From: Amycolatopsis sp. NBC_01480
Lineage (GTDB): Bacteria; Actinomycetota; Actinomycetes; Mycobacteriales; Pseudonocardiaceae
Reading direction: 5' to 3'
Length of the DNA stretch: 64,000 bases
Assembly: GCF_036227205.1 (NCBI RefSeq)
Contig: NZ_CP109442.1
Location: 6,386,001-6,450,000, forward strand
Of this stretch, positions 28,495-37,840 are shown piece by piece (position 1 is the first letter of the stretch; each line of letters starts with the position of its first letter). Both the position numbers and the translations under genes were made by a program. The notes under the pieces are model-generated. The model worked only from the letters and a program-made list of their open reading frames with translations. It was not told where the DNA came from and made no database searches.

Positions 28495-29211
28495 TCAGCG
28501 GATCACACCGGCTCGCATGGCCAGTGCGACCATCTGGGCCCGGTCACCCGTGCCGAGCTTGCGCCCGATGCGGGAGAGGTGTGACTTGACGGTGAGAGCG
28601 GAGAGCGAAAGCTCCTCGCCGATCTCCTTGTTGGACTGCCCGTCGGCGACGAGCTGCAGCACCTCGACCTCGCGGGCGGAAAGCTCGCGCGGGGTGTTGT
28701 CGGTGCCCGCGACCCGCGTGCCGGTCGCCAGGACCGGGGCCACGCTCGGATCGGCGTACACGCCGCCTTCCAGGACCCTGCGCACGCCGTCGGTCACCAC
28801 GACCGGCGACGCGGACTTGAGCAGGTATGCCTGGGCACCGGCCTGGAACGCCGACCTGACCGCATACGGGTCGTCGGACGATGCGAGCACCACAACACGA
28901 GGCCAGCCGTGGCTACGGAGTTCCGTAACCAGCTCGATGCCGCTGCCGTCCGGCAGTCCGAGATCGAGGATCGCCAGATCGCAAGGCCCGGTGGCCTGCG
29001 CTCGCGCCCTCGCCTCGGCCACCGTGGCGGCCTCGTGGACGGTACCCGCACCCATCTGTGCGAGTCTTGCTGCGATTGCCTCCCTCAACAGCGGGTGGTC
29101 ATCGACCACCAGCACGGAAAAAAGCTCTTCCCGCGGGTGCGGAACCATGCTCGCCGGCAAAGCACCGGCTGGCGTGGATCGAACGGCCTGAGATAAGCCG
29201 ACGGTAGCCAC
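28495..29211 (-). CDS. LuxR/NarL-family response regulator
   Basis: A 238-residue regulator starting at GTG 29211, with GGAGG seven bases upstream. A 30-residue N-terminal extension precedes the receiver, which has DD (VLVVDDHP), phosphoacceptor D83 (LAILDLGLPDGSG) and a Lys in YLLKSASP. The C-terminal LuxR helix-turn-helix is complete (LSAREVEVLQLVADGQSNKEIGEELSLSALTVKSHLSRI, segment near 170-210). No kinase lies nearby, so it is an orphan. Regulon unknown. Confidence 0.9.
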   Translation of the reverse strand: MATVGLSQAVRSTPAGALPASMVPHPREELFSVLVVDDHPLLREAIAARLAQMGAGTVHEAATVAEARARAQATGPCDLAILDLGLPDGSGIELVTELRSHGWPRVVVLASSDDPYAVRSAFQAGAQAYLLKSASPVVVTDGVRRVLEGGVYADPSVAPVLATGTRVAGTDNTPRELSAREVEVLQLVADGQSNKEIGEELSLSALTVKSHLSRIGRKLGTGDRAQMVALAMRAGVIR

Positions 29212-29886
29212 GTCACTACCTCCCTGGAGTCGGTCGTGCCCCCCGACCGGCACCGGGACCTTCGGCCGTTCAGCCGCGCCAGCTTTAGACCGAAAGTGGT
29301 GTCGTCGAAGGCACTGTAGCCGCCCTGGAGCCGTTGCGGGGGGATCGAATGGGTATCTATCTGAAACGACTCGTCACTCAGGGAGTTCGTTGTAACACGA
29401 TCGGGCTAGTGCTGAGCCGCTCGCTAACGCATCCGCTCACCAGGGCGATGCAACAGAGTTACCGGAGTGGAAACGGCCGTGCAGATGGCCCGTGCAGCTG
29501 CGGATGCTTCCGCCCGGACGGCCCAACGGCGGCCCGCCGGACCCCGGAAAGTGGCCCCGGCCGGGGCAAGATCATCTTTATTCACGTTTGCCTGGGTCAC
29601 CTCGATGCTGCTCTCGGTGATCGCCGCGGCGCCGGCCCGTCCCCGGGTGGCGGCACCTTGGCCGTGACCAGGGAATGACGCCGGGTGATCATGGGGTGTT
29701 CACGAAAGTGAACGTCCGCCCGTGCTAGTGCGTGCGGTCCCAGGTGGACGGACGTGAAACGGCCTCAGGATCGCGCACGGGTGGTCCCCGGTGGCTCAGT
29801 TGTCCAGACCATGTGGTGGCCGCCAGGGCGCGCTCAGGGCGCGGGAGGCCCGTTTCGCGGCTGCCCGACCGGGTGAACTTGGGAAA
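29212..29886. other. Long intergenic region with a GAAA-capped palindrome
   Basis: This 675-bp gap between two same-strand genes holds the response-regulator promoter on its left side. It also contains GTTCAC-GAAA-GTGAAC at 29698-29713, whose RNA would form a hairpin with a GNRA tetraloop. A 66-residue plus-strand reading frame (29467-29667) includes one possible membrane helix (TFAWVTSMLLSVIAAA) but has a weak ribosome site, so it is not called as a gene. Confidence 0.4.
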
Positions 29887-30450
29887 TCAGGAGCTCTGAC
29901 GCTGCTCGAACAGCGTCACGCCGACCGGCGGCAGGCCCACGACGCTCGCCATGACCTGGCAGAACGCGTACCCGTGCGCCCGCAGCGCCGCGTCGGTGGG
30001 CGTCCAGGACGCCCGCAGCTCCAGGTCGTCGGTGCGGGTCGGCCCCGAGATGTCGCCGAACCGGGCCGACGAGGTCTCGGTGACCGTGCCGCCCAGCGCG
30101 GTCCAGCTCGCCCCGGACGCCTCGAGCGCGTCGGTCAGCCACGACCAGCCGACGGCCGGCAGGAACGGGTCGGTGGCCAGCTCGTTGTCCAGCTCCGCGC
30201 GGACGTACATGACCAGGCGGAGCACGCCCTCCCAGCCTTCCTGGCCGTCCGGGTCGTGCAGCAGGACCAGCCGGCCGGACGCCAGCACGTCCGCCGGGCC
30301 CGAAACCTCGCAGCTCACCGCGTACGACCACGGAGCGAGCCGCTGCGGTGCGCGCATCGTCTCCAGCTGCACCTCCGGGCGGGGCCGGACGGACTGCAGC
30401 GCCGCGACGGCTTCGCGGAAGAGCTCGGGCACTGGCGTCATCGCGGTCAC
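29887..30450 (-). CDS. DUF3000-family protein
   Basis: About 187 residues, an actinobacterial conserved protein of unknown function usually found beside RNase D and hemE, as here. GTG 30450 is preferred: TACAGT lies six bases upstream and there is no Shine-Dalgarno, so the mRNA may be leaderless; ATG 30441 is the alternative. The sequence (VPELFREAVAALQSVRPRPEVQLETMRAPQRLAPWSYA is split here; it opens VPELFREAVAALQ) is soluble with a mixed alpha/beta pattern and no known catalytic motif. Confidence 0.85.
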   Translation of the reverse strand: MTAMTPVPELFREAVAALQSVRPRPEVQLETMRAPQRLAPWSYAVSCEVSGPADVLASGRLVLLHDPDGQEGWEGVLRLVMYVRAELDNELATDPFLPAVGWSWLTDALEASGASWTALGGTVTETSSARFGDISGPTRTDDLELRASWTPTDAALRAHGYAFCQVMASVVGLPPVGVTLFEQRQSS

Positions 30451-30556
30451 AGAACGACTGTAGGGCGGCGACGCCCCGTTGCGGACGCAGGCGCGCCGAG
30501 GGATCCCCGACCGGCCGATCGTCGCGATGACGACGTTGTCGGACGCCTCCTTCACG

Positions 30557-30608
30557 CAGCGGATGACGCTTTCCCTGCGCTGAGTGAAGCGGAAGCGTCA
30601 TCCGCTGC
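30557..30608. repeat. Dispersed palindrome family B, copy 2
   Basis: GCAGCGGATGACGCTT (30557-30572) pairs exactly with AAGCGTCATCCGCTGC (30593-30608). Unlike the other copies, it lies between two divergent starts (DUF3000 and hemE), so it cannot be a terminator for either gene. Confidence 0.8.
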
Positions 30609-30680
30609 ATCCCAACCTGCACTCCGGCCCGGCGCCGACCCGGCCCGGGCCCGGTGCGGCCGGGTGGGACGATAGAGATC

Positions 30681-31739
30681 GTGCCTCAGCTTTCTTCGTC
30701 GCCTGCCTCGATCCGCCGCGACCTCGGGGAGGCGCCGTTCCTGGCGGCGGCCCGCGGGGAGCGGCCCGCCCGCACGCCGGTCTGGTTCATGCGCCAGGCC
30801 GGGCGCTCGCTGCCGGAGTACCGCAAGCTGCGTGAGGGCGTCGCGATGCTCGACGCGTGCTTCGACCCCGAGATGCTGGCGGAGATCACGCTGCAGCCGG
30901 TGCGCCGGCACGGGGTGGACGCGGCCGTGCTGTTCAGCGACATCGTGGTGCCGTTGAAGGCGGCGGGGCTGGACATCGACATCGTGCCGGGCACCGGGCC
31001 CGTGGTGGCCGAGCCGGTGCGCGACCTCGCGGCCGTGCGGGCGCTGCCGGTGCTCGAGCCGGAGCAGGTGGCGCGCGTCGCCGAGGGGGTCGGGCTGCTG
31101 GTCGAGCGGCTGGGGACCACGCCGCTGATCGGGTTCGCCGGCGCGCCGTTCACGCTGGCCAGCTACCTCATCGAGGGCGGGCCGAGCCGCAACCACGAGC
31201 ACACCAAGGCGCTCATGCACTCCGAGCCCGCGCTGTGGCACGAGCTCGCGGGGCGGCTGGCCGACATGGCGCTGACCTTCCTGCGCGCGCAGCTCGACGC
31301 GGGCGCCGACGCGATCCAGCTCTTCGATTCGTGGGCGGGTGCGCTGTCCGAGCGTGACTACCGCGAATTCGTCCTGCCGCACTCGGCGAAGGTGCTCGAC
31401 GGCGTCGCGGAGTACGGCGTGCCGCGGATCCACTTCGGCGTCGGCACCGGCGAGCTGCTGGTCGCGATGCGCGAGGCGGGCGCGGACGTGGTGGGCGTCG
31501 ACTGGCGGATCCCGCTGGACGAGGCCGTGCGCCGGCTCGGCGGCTCGGCGGTGGTCCAGGGCAACCTCGACCCGGCGCTGTTGTACGCGTCGTGGCCGGT
31601 GCTCGAGGCCGAGGTCCGCCGGATCGTCGAGGAGGGCCGCGCGGCCGACGGCCACATCTTCAACCTGGGCCACGGCGTGCTGCCCGGGGTCGAGCCCGAG
31701 GTGCTGACCCGGGTGGCCGAGCTGGTGCACTCGCTGTGA
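30681..31739 (+). CDS. hemE: Uroporphyrinogen decarboxylase
   Basis: A 352-residue enzyme that converts uroporphyrinogen III to coproporphyrinogen [16 protein letters not shown] holds the substrate-binding arginines and [15 protein letters not shown] the catalytic Asp. [17 protein letters not shown] and FDSWAG are conserved. GTG 30681 gives the family-like start; no Shine-Dalgarno is visible and GATAGAG just upstream suggests a leaderless transcript. The stop overlaps the next gene (GTGA), forming the heme operon hemE-cgoX-chdC. Confidence 0.95.
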   Translation: MPQLSSSPASIRRDLGEAPFLAAARGERPARTPVWFMRQAGRSLPEYRKLREGVAMLDACFDPEMLAEITLQPVRRHGVDAAVLFSDIVVPLKAAGLDIDIVPGTGPVVAEPVRDLAAVRALPVLEPEQVARVAEGVGLLVERLGTTPLIGFAGAPFTLASYLIEGGPSRNHEHTKALMHSEPALWHELAGRLADMALTFLRAQLDAGADAIQLFDSWAGALSERDYREFVLPHSAKVLDGVAEYGVPRIHFGVGTGELLVAMREAGADVVGVDWRIPLDEAVRRLGGSAVVQGNLDPALLYASWPVLEAEVRRIVEEGRAADGHIFNLGHGVLPGVEPEVLTRVAELVHSL

Positions 31740-33151
31740 CCCGCCGCGTCGCCGTCGTCGGCGGCGGCATCTCCGGGCTGGCCGCGGCGTACCGGCTGCG
31801 CAAACTGCTCGGCGACGACGTCGTGATCACTGTCTTCGAGGGCACGCCTTCGATCGGCGGCAAGCTGCGCACGGCCGAGGTCGGCGGCGTCCGTTATGAC
31901 GTCGGCGCGGAGGCGTTCCTGGCGCGCCGGCCGGAGCTGACGTCGCTGGTCGCGGAGGTCGGCCTCGGCGAGCGGCTGGTGCACCCGACGAAGGCGCGCG
32001 CGAAGATCCACGCCGGCGGCACCGTGCTGGGCCTGCCGCCGGGCACGGTGATGGGCGTGCCCGCGTCGGCCGACGCGGTGGCCGGGGTGCTGTCCGAGGA
32101 CGGCCGCCGCGCCGTTGAGAAGGAGCGGTCGCGGGGGCCGGTGGACCTGGCCGGCGAAGACGTCCCACTTGGCCCGCTGCTGCGCGGCCGGTTCGGCGAC
32201 GAGCTGGTGGACCGCCTGGTCGACCCGCTGCTCGGCGGCGTCTACGCGGGCGGCGCCGACGGTCTCGGCCTGCGCGCGACGATGCCCGGCCTGGCGAACG
32301 CGGTGGCCGGGGGTGCGGCTTCGCTCACCGAGGCCGCGGAATCCTTGCTGCCCAAGACTCCGGGCAGTCCGGCGCCCGTGTTCGGCACGCTGACCGGCGG
32401 CTTGTCCGGGCTGCTCGAACGGTTGCTGGAGCTTTCCGGCGCCACGCTGCGGACGTCCGCGACCGTGCGCGCGCTGACCCGGACCGCGGCGGGCTGGCGG
32501 CTGGACGTCGGCTCGGCCGCACCTGCGCACGCGCCCGAAGACACCCCGGTGGACGTCGACGCGGTGCTGCTCGCCGTGCCCGCGCCGGCCGCGCGGCGGC
32601 TGCTCGACGGGATCGCCCCGGCCGCGGCGACGGCGTTCGGCGAGGTGGAGCTGGCGTCCATGGCCGTGGTCGCGCTGGCGCTGCCGCCGGGCACCGAGCT
32701 GCCGGACGCCTCCGGGATCCTGATCGGCGCGGGGGAGCGGGATGCCTCGGGCGTGCCGTACGCGGCGAAGGCGTTCACCTTCTCCTCCAACAAGTGGGCG
32801 CATTACGGCGACGAGGAAGCCGTGCTGCTGCGCGGTTCCGTCGGCCGCTTCGGCGAGCCCGGCGCCCTGACCGGCGACGACGACGGCCTGGTCCGGGTGG
32901 TCCGCGACGACCTCGCGCGCCTGATCGGCGTGGCCGCCGAGCCGATCGACACCCTGGTCACGCGCTGGGGCGGCGGCTTGCCGCAGTACGGCGCCGGGCA
33001 CCTGGGGCGGGTCGAGCGGATCGAGCGCGCCGTCGCCGAGGTGCCGGGGCTGGCCGTCGCGGGCGCGACGCTGCACGGCGTCGGGCTGCCCGCGTGCGTC
33101 GCCACCGCGGACGCGGCCGCGCGGCGGATCGCGGACCAGCTGCGGGACTGA
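31736..33151 (+). CDS. hemY: Coproporphyrinogen III / protoporphyrinogen oxidase (HemY-type)
   Basis: A 471-residue FAD-dependent oxidase. The Rossmann motif [17 protein letters not shown] opens the protein, followed by [21 protein letters not shown]. The C-terminal FAD segment is [29 protein letters not shown] (written in part). Because chdC follows, the pathway is the coproporphyrin-dependent one, in which this enzyme (CgoX) makes coproporphyrin III. Coupled to hemE by a 4-bp overlap. Confidence 0.93.
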   Translation: MTRRVAVVGGGISGLAAAYRLRKLLGDDVVITVFEGTPSIGGKLRTAEVGGVRYDVGAEAFLARRPELTSLVAEVGLGERLVHPTKARAKIHAGGTVLGLPPGTVMGVPASADAVAGVLSEDGRRAVEKERSRGPVDLAGEDVPLGPLLRGRFGDELVDRLVDPLLGGVYAGGADGLGLRATMPGLANAVAGGAASLTEAAESLLPKTPGSPAPVFGTLTGGLSGLLERLLELSGATLRTSATVRALTRTAAGWRLDVGSAAPAHAPEDTPVDVDAVLLAVPAPAARRLLDGIAPAAATAFGEVELASMAVVALALPPGTELPDASGILIGAGERDASGVPYAAKAFTFSSNKWAHYGDEEAVLLRGSVGRFGEPGALTGDDDGLVRVVRDDLARLIGVAAEPIDTLVTRWGGGLPQYGAGHLGRVERIERAVAEVPGLAVAGATLHGVGLPACVATADAAARRIADQLRD

Positions 33152-33152
33152 G

Positions 33153-33191
33153 TTGTCCACAGGGGGAGTGGTCCGGGCCCGGTTGTCCACA
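33153..33191 (+). promoter_or_regulatory. Two DnaA-box-like sites in the cgoX-chdC gap
   Basis: TTGTCCACA occurs at 33153-33161 and again at 33183-33191, same orientation, exactly 30 bp apart. This is the actinobacterial DnaA-box consensus. They lie right after the cgoX stop codon and upstream of chdC. They could titrate DnaA or let it modulate chdC expression. Confidence 0.5.
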
Positions 33192-33243
33192 GTGTGACGG
33201 AGGCGCTTGGCGCCCGGGCACCGCGCAGTGCCAGGATGGAGGC

Positions 33244-33936
33244 ATGGCGCGGCTGAACTACAACGAGCTCAACGACAGCATCCGTTACACCACCTGGTCG
33301 GTCTTCCGGGTCGAGCCGGGGCGGCTCGGCGAGGACCGCGGGGCCGCGGGCCGCGAGACCACCGAGTACCTCGAAGGGCTCGAGGCCAAGGGTGTCATCG
33401 TGCGCGGGGTGTACGACCTGGCCGCGCTGCGCGCCGACGCCGACTACATGATCTGGTGGCACGCCGAGGAAATCGAGCAGGTGCAGGCCGCGTACGCGGG
33501 CTTCCGCCACACGCCGCTCGGGCGCGTGTCGACGCCGGTGTGGAGCCAGACCGCGCTGCACCGGCCGGCGGAGTTCAACAAGAGCCACGTCCCGGCGTTC
33601 CTGGCCGGGGAAGAGGCGCGCAAGTACGTCTGCGTGTACCCGTTCGTCCGCTCGTACGAGTGGTACCTGCTGCCCGACGACGAGCGCCGCAAGATGCTCG
33701 CCGACCACGGCAAGGAGGCGCGGGACTACCCGGACGTGCGCGCCAACACCGTCGCGTCCTTCGCACTCGGCGACTACGAATGGATCCTCGCCTTCGAGGC
33801 CGACGAGCTGCACCGCATCGTCGACCTGATGCGCCACCTGCGCGGCACCGAGGCTCGCCTGCACGTGCGCGAGGAGGTCCCGTTCTACACGGGCACCCGC
33901 GTGCCGCCGGCCGAGCTCGTCGCGGCACTGCCGTAA
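33244..33936 (+). CDS. hemQ: Coproheme decarboxylase (ChdC/HemQ)
   Basis: A 230-residue chlorite-dismutase-fold enzyme that decarboxylates coproheme III to heme b, the last step of the coproporphyrin pathway. Y132 ([12 protein letters not shown]) matches the catalytic tyrosine and H155 ([11 protein letters not shown]) the proximal heme ligand. The N-terminus [18 protein letters not shown] is highly typical. ATG 33244 has AGGATGGAGGC upstream. A 92-bp gap separates it from cgoX. Confidence 0.96.
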   Translation: MARLNYNELNDSIRYTTWSVFRVEPGRLGEDRGAAGRETTEYLEGLEAKGVIVRGVYDLAALRADADYMIWWHAEEIEQVQAAYAGFRHTPLGRVSTPVWSQTALHRPAEFNKSHVPAFLAGEEARKYVCVYPFVRSYEWYLLPDDERRKMLADHGKEARDYPDVRANTVASFALGDYEWILAFEADELHRIVDLMRHLRGTEARLHVREEVPFYTGTRVPPAELVAALP

Positions 33937-33941
33937 CCGCC

Positions 33942-35303
33942 GTGGAAGACGTGCTGGCCGGCCTCTGGCAGACGCTCACCGGCGACTCGCTGCCGGCCGT
34001 CGGGGTGGGCGGCGACGAGAACGTGCTGCCCGGCCCGTTCCGGGTCGCGGCGGCGGCGACGTCCTCGATCGCGGCCGCCACGCTCGCGGCCGCGGAACTG
34101 CTCAAGCTGCGCGGCATCGAGCCGGGCGTCGTCGGGGCGGACACCCGGCACGCCGCGGCCGCGTTCCGCAGCGAGGCGCACCTGCGCGTGGACGGCGAGC
34201 CGGGGCCGGACCCGTGGGGCCCACTGTCCGGCGACTACCGGGCCACCGACGGCTGGGTGAAGCTGCACTGCAACTACCGGCGGCACGAGGCCGCGGTGTG
34301 CTGGGCGCTCGGCGTGCCGGCGAGCCGTGAGTCCGTGGCGAAGACGGTGGCCGCGAAGACCGCCGCCGAGGTCGAGTCCGCCGTGGTGGCGGCGGGCGGC
34401 GCGGCCGCGTTGATGCGCTCGCGCGAGGAATGGCTCGCGCATCCGCAGGGCGAGGCCGTCGCGGACCTGCCGGTTGCGGAGCTGCGGCGGATCGGTGACG
34501 CGCCGAAGCGGCTGCTGTACGACTCCGACCGCCCGCTGGGCGGGGTCCGGATCCTGGAGCTGACGCACGTGCTGGCCGGCCCGGTCGCCGGGCGGGTGCT
34601 CGCCGCGCACGGCGCGAACGTGGTGCACGTCGGCGCCGCCCACCTGCCGCGCATCCCGCTGCTGACGATGGACACCGGGCAGGGCAAGCGCTCGTCGTTC
34701 GTCGCGCTCGACACCGAGGGCGGCCGGGCGCGGCTGAAGAAGCTCATCTCCCGCGCGGACGTGCTGGTGCAGTCGTTCCGCCCGGGCGCGCTCGCGCGGA
34801 TCGGCTTCGGCCCGGAGCAACTGGCCGAACTGCGGCCCGGCCTGGTGATCGCCGACCTGTCCGCCTACGGCTGGCAGGGCCCGTGGGCGCGCCGCCGCGG
34901 CTTTGACAGCCTGGTGCAGCTCTCGTCCGGCATCGCGGAGGAGAACGCGCGCGTCGCCGGCGCCGAGGGCCCGGTGCCGCTGCCCGCCCAGGCCCTGGAC
35001 CACGCCACGGGCTGGCTAGCCGCCGCGGCGGTCATGACAGCGGTCCGCCGCACCGTCACCGAGGGCGGCACCTGGCAGGCCCGGCTGTCCCTCGCCGGGA
35101 CCGGTCGCTGGCTGGACTCGCTGGGGCGCAAGGAAAGCGTATCGTCCGAAGTGGACTTATCGGACCTGCTGGAAGACGTGGACAGCGACTACGGCCGCAT
35201 GACGCGGGTGAAGATGGCCGGTGAGCTGCCGGGCGCACCGCCGCATTGGGATCACGCTTCGCATCTGCCCGGGGCTGATACCGCGATGTGGCATCTGCCG
35301 TAA
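33942..35303 (+). CDS. CaiB/BaiF-family (class III) CoA-transferase
   Basis: A 453-residue protein. The C-terminal half carries the class III CoA-transferase fold (GGVRILELTHVLAGPVAGRVLAAHGA, then TGQGKRSS and RADVLVQSFRPGALARIGFG). The conserved catalytic-Asp region of the family near DTGQGKRS is present only in part, and the N-terminal 200 residues form a second related half. GTG 33942 lies five bases after the chdC stop. Substrate unknown; a link to heme is by position only. Confidence 0.75.
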   Translation: MEDVLAGLWQTLTGDSLPAVGVGGDENVLPGPFRVAAAATSSIAAATLAAAELLKLRGIEPGVVGADTRHAAAAFRSEAHLRVDGEPGPDPWGPLSGDYRATDGWVKLHCNYRRHEAAVCWALGVPASRESVAKTVAAKTAAEVESAVVAAGGAAALMRSREEWLAHPQGEAVADLPVAELRRIGDAPKRLLYDSDRPLGGVRILELTHVLAGPVAGRVLAAHGANVVHVGAAHLPRIPLLTMDTGQGKRSSFVALDTEGGRARLKKLISRADVLVQSFRPGALARIGFGPEQLAELRPGLVIADLSAYGWQGPWARRRGFDSLVQLSSGIAEENARVAGAEGPVPLPAQALDHATGWLAAAAVMTAVRRTVTEGGTWQARLSLAGTGRWLDSLGRKESVSSEVDLSDLLEDVDSDYGRMTRVKMAGELPGAPPHWDHASHLPGADTAMWHLP

Positions 35304-35312
35304 GGGGTCTGG

Positions 35313-35642
35313 TCAGCGTTTCCGGCGCTGGAACCAGCGAGGTTTCGGCAGATCGCCGCGGCTGACGAGCCAGTCGGCGAACGTGTCGGCGTACTCGCGG
35401 GCCCGCGTGGTCACGGCTTTCGGGTGCTCGGCCGCGTAGGCGTCGAACAGCGGCCGGAACCGTTCGCCCAGCGCTTCGGGCAGGTCCGGCCGCAGATACG
35501 CGACGAGCCTGCGCCGCTTGGTCAGCACCACATCGGCCTCGATCCGCAGCCGCTCCGGGTCGAATCCGGACGGGGCGGGCGCGTCGGTGAGCAGCGCCTC
35601 GAGCAGCGCCGCCTGACGGGCGGCAAGGTCCTCACGGGTCAT
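35313..35642 (-). CDS. Small DUF2063/MbnC-like partner protein (SCO6045-like)
   Basis: A 109-residue helical protein. Its layout (AARQAALLEALL, P.P.GFDPERLRI, LTKRRRLVAYLRPDLPEALGERF, PLFDAYAAEHP, FADWLVSR) matches the N-terminal DUF2063 pattern of proteins that accompany DUF692 oxidases, such as MbnC and HvfC/TglI: a Q-x-LL helix, an LGxxF turn and a Y-x-x-HP motif. It is the last gene of the DUF692 operon and probably helps the oxidase bind its substrate. The link is by pattern and position, not by search. Confidence 0.6.
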   Translation of the reverse strand: MTREDLAARQAALLEALLTDAPAPSGFDPERLRIEADVVLTKRRRLVAYLRPDLPEALGERFRPLFDAYAAEHPKAVTTRAREYADTFADWLVSRGDLPKPRWFQRRKR

Positions 35643-35686
35643 GGTGTCACCGCCGGGCGCGCGGAGGTTCGGTCTGGTGCGGGCGT

Positions 35687-35803
35687 GTTCATCGGTCCAC
35701 CGCCAGGCGTGCTGGAGCGGGCGCGTTCACCGTTCCGCCGGCAGGCGCGTTGGAGGTGGAACCGTTCCACTGCAACGTGCGCGGGCGTGGTCACCGTTCC
35801 ACC
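35687..35803. repeat. Short tandem repeat between the DUF692 gene and its partner
   Basis: Four imperfect units of GTTCACCGTTCCACCG occur at about 35687, 35725, 35757 and 35789, spaced 32-38 bp. The last unit overlaps the DUF692 stop codon. The array suggests repeat expansion at the gene end, possibly copies of the last codons. Confidence 0.5.
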
Positions 35804-36828
35804 GTCGCGCGGAGGGCGGCCAGTTCGGCGGCGAGTTCGGTGTCGGTGGGGTAGTCGTCGTCGCGTTCCAGGAGGACGCCGGGCGGGTCGGTGCGGCGGC
35901 GCAGTTCGGCGAGGAGGTCGAGCACCTGCGGGAGGACCGGGTGGGCGTGGGTGTCGTGGTAGACGCCGTCGCGCTCGATGCCGCCGGCCATGTGCACGTA
36001 GGCCAGCCGTTCCCAGGGGATGCCGTCGAGGAAGGCGGCCGGGTCGGTGCCGACGTTGCGGGCGTTGGCATACAGGTTCGCGACGTCGATGATCAGCAGG
36101 CAGCCGGTGCGCTCGGTCAGCTCGGTGAGGAACTGCTCCTCGGTCAGCTCGTTCTCCGGCCATTCCAGCAGGGCCGCGATGTTCTCCAGCGCGAACGGGA
36201 CGTCCACTATGGACTGGGCCAGGCGCACGTTCGCCACCAGCACGTCGAGCGCCTCGCGGGTGCGCGGCAACGGCATCAGGTGCCCGGAATCGAGCCCGCC
36301 CGCGCGGACGAAGCACACGTGGTCGCTGACCAGCGGCGCGTCAAGTGCCCGGCCCAGCTCGGCCAGATGCTCGACGCGCGCGGTGTCCAACGGCTCCGCC
36401 CCGCCCAACGAGAGCGAAACGGCGTGTGGCAGCACCGGAATTCCCTTGTCCCGCAAGGCAAGCAGGCTATCGGGCAGATGCGGTGCGTGCAGGTTCTCCG
36501 CGACCACCTCGACCCAGTCGACCCCGGGCATCCGCGCGATCGACAGATCCAGCTCGGCCCGCCACCCGATCCCGATACCGAGCCGAGTGCCCGCCGGCCT
36601 GGTGTCCGGGGCTGCCGGAGCGGTGGCTGTGGTTGCCTCCACCCGCGACGCCACGCTCGGCAGTGGAGCGGTGTCGACCTGCGCCGCAGGTCTGATCTGC
36701 CTTGCGGCGTCGGCCTGTGCCGCTGAGGTGGCAGGTGTTGCCGAGCCAGCCTGCGTTGCTGTGTCGGCTGCAGCTGAGTCAGCTTGCGTTGCCGCGCCCT
36801 TTTCCGCGGCCGGGTCCGGAATGGTCAT
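35791..36828 (-). CDS. DUF692-family multinuclear non-heme iron oxidase (MNIO)
   Basis: A 345-residue protein. Residues 1-80 are an Ala/Thr/Gln-rich low-complexity leader; the TIM-barrel runs from GTRLGIGIGWR to the end. Likely metal ligands are seen in VVAENLH (E111), LPHAVSL (H135), VSDHVCF (D169, H170), FALENIA (E215), IIDVANLY (D248, N251), YVHMAGG (H279), HDTHAHP (D292, H294, H296) and LLERDD (E321). Family members modify cysteines or other residues of precursor peptides (MbnB, TglH). ATG 36828 follows the upstream stop by one base, so its synthesis is coupled to the Cys-tail protein. Confidence 0.85.
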   Translation of the reverse strand: MTIPDPAAEKGAATQADSAAADTATQAGSATPATSAAQADAARQIRPAAQVDTAPLPSVASRVEATTATAPAAPDTRPAGTRLGIGIGWRAELDLSIARMPGVDWVEVVAENLHAPHLPDSLLALRDKGIPVLPHAVSLSLGGAEPLDTARVEHLAELGRALDAPLVSDHVCFVRAGGLDSGHLMPLPRTREALDVLVANVRLAQSIVDVPFALENIAALLEWPENELTEEQFLTELTERTGCLLIIDVANLYANARNVGTDPAAFLDGIPWERLAYVHMAGGIERDGVYHDTHAHPVLPQVLDLLAELRRRTDPPGVLLERDDDYPTDTELAAELAALRATVER

Positions 36829-36829
36829 G

Positions 36830-37753
36830 TCAACCGCCGCATCCGCCACCGCCGCACGAGGAGCCGCCGCCACAGGACGAGCCGCTGCTGCAAGAGGAAC
36901 CGCTGCTGCAGGACGAGCCGCCGGAAGAGCCACCGCCGCCGGACCAGGCAGGGGTGGCCAGGGCGGTGCTCAGTTCCTCGTCGGGGTACATGGCGAGGCC
37001 GCCGAGGGCGACGGCCACGGCGGCGCCGGCGAACAGCGCGCCACCGTGGGCCGCTCGCGCGAGCTCCTCCGGCCGTTCCGTGGCCTGCAGCTCTGTGCGG
37101 GCCCGGATGACCAGGGCTTCGCCGGCTGACGTCAGGTGGCGGCGCTTTCGCTGGCGGGCCGAGTACGTCGCGAAGGTCAGCACCAGCGCGACGAGCAGCA
37201 GCGCGATGAGCCCGCCCATCGGACGGCCGAGGGCAGCGCCGTTCACGCACCGCACCACCCCGACCGCCAGGACCAGTGCGTACAACAGGGAGAAGGAGGT
37301 CCGAATCTTCGCCAAACCGCCCGAGGACATGAGCAGGCCACGCCGGTCCAGGTCAGCTTCGATGTCTTTCACCGCAAGGGAATCCATGGTCCGGGACCGC
37401 AGCTCGTTGATCATCAGGCTCCGGCTGGCCTCCTTCGCGGCGGCGTGGACGGCCCGCTCCAACGGCTCTGGCGGCGTCGCGCCGGCCGCGCTCAGCTGGC
37501 GGTAGCTGTTCACGCGCAGCTGGCCACGCTCGACCAGCGCCGCGATCGCCGTGTCGATGGCGCGCGCGGCGCCGCCCACGAGGTAAGCCAGCTGGTAGAC
37601 GCCCGGCATCGAGCCGTCGTGCGTGGCGGGTGCCGAACGGGCCCGCGCCCGCACCATGGCGGCGACAACCAGCTGCGCGATCAGCAACAGCGCCAAAACC
37701 AGCCCGTACAGCACCAGGAACTGCGGGCCCGAGATACCCCACGGCTCACTCAT
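36830..37753 (-). CDS. TIGR04222-type membrane protein with Cys-rich tail (candidate MNIO substrate 2)
   Basis: A 307-residue protein. One N-terminal helix (about 11-34), two close helices (about 152-170 and 178-197) and a hydrophobic stretch near 236-253 anchor it. The cytosolic middle (60-150) is charged and helical. The last 37 residues are only Gly, Ser and Cys, with cysteines at 282, 288, 294, 300 and 305, spaced 6-6-6-5. It resembles what I recall as the TIGR04222 family, found near DUF692 genes. It overlaps functionally with the paralogue upstream and is coupled to the DUF692 gene. The tail could be modified to bind metal. Confidence 0.75.
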   Translation of the reverse strand: MSEPWGISGPQFLVLYGLVLALLLIAQLVVAAMVRARARSAPATHDGSMPGVYQLAYLVGGAARAIDTAIAALVERGQLRVNSYRQLSAAGATPPEPLERAVHAAAKEASRSLMINELRSRTMDSLAVKDIEADLDRRGLLMSSGGLAKIRTSFSLLYALVLAVGVVRCVNGAALGRPMGGLIALLLVALVLTFATYSARQRKRRHLTSAGEALVIRARTELQATERPEELARAAHGGALFAGAAVAVALGGLAMYPDEELSTALATPAWSGGGGSSGGSSCSSGSSCSSGSSCGGGSSCGGGGCGG

Positions 37754-37840
37754 CGTGTGCCCCCTCGTCGTCGGAGTTGGTGGACCCTACCGGTCCGTTA
37801 CGCCTGTTCGGGTCGGCAGAACCGACGGCCCGGGTTGCGG

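Noticed and set aside
29467..29667. 66-residue frame with one hydrophobic segment
   Set aside because: Weak ribosome site, Arg/Pro-rich ends and no context; noted in the intergenic entry but not called.
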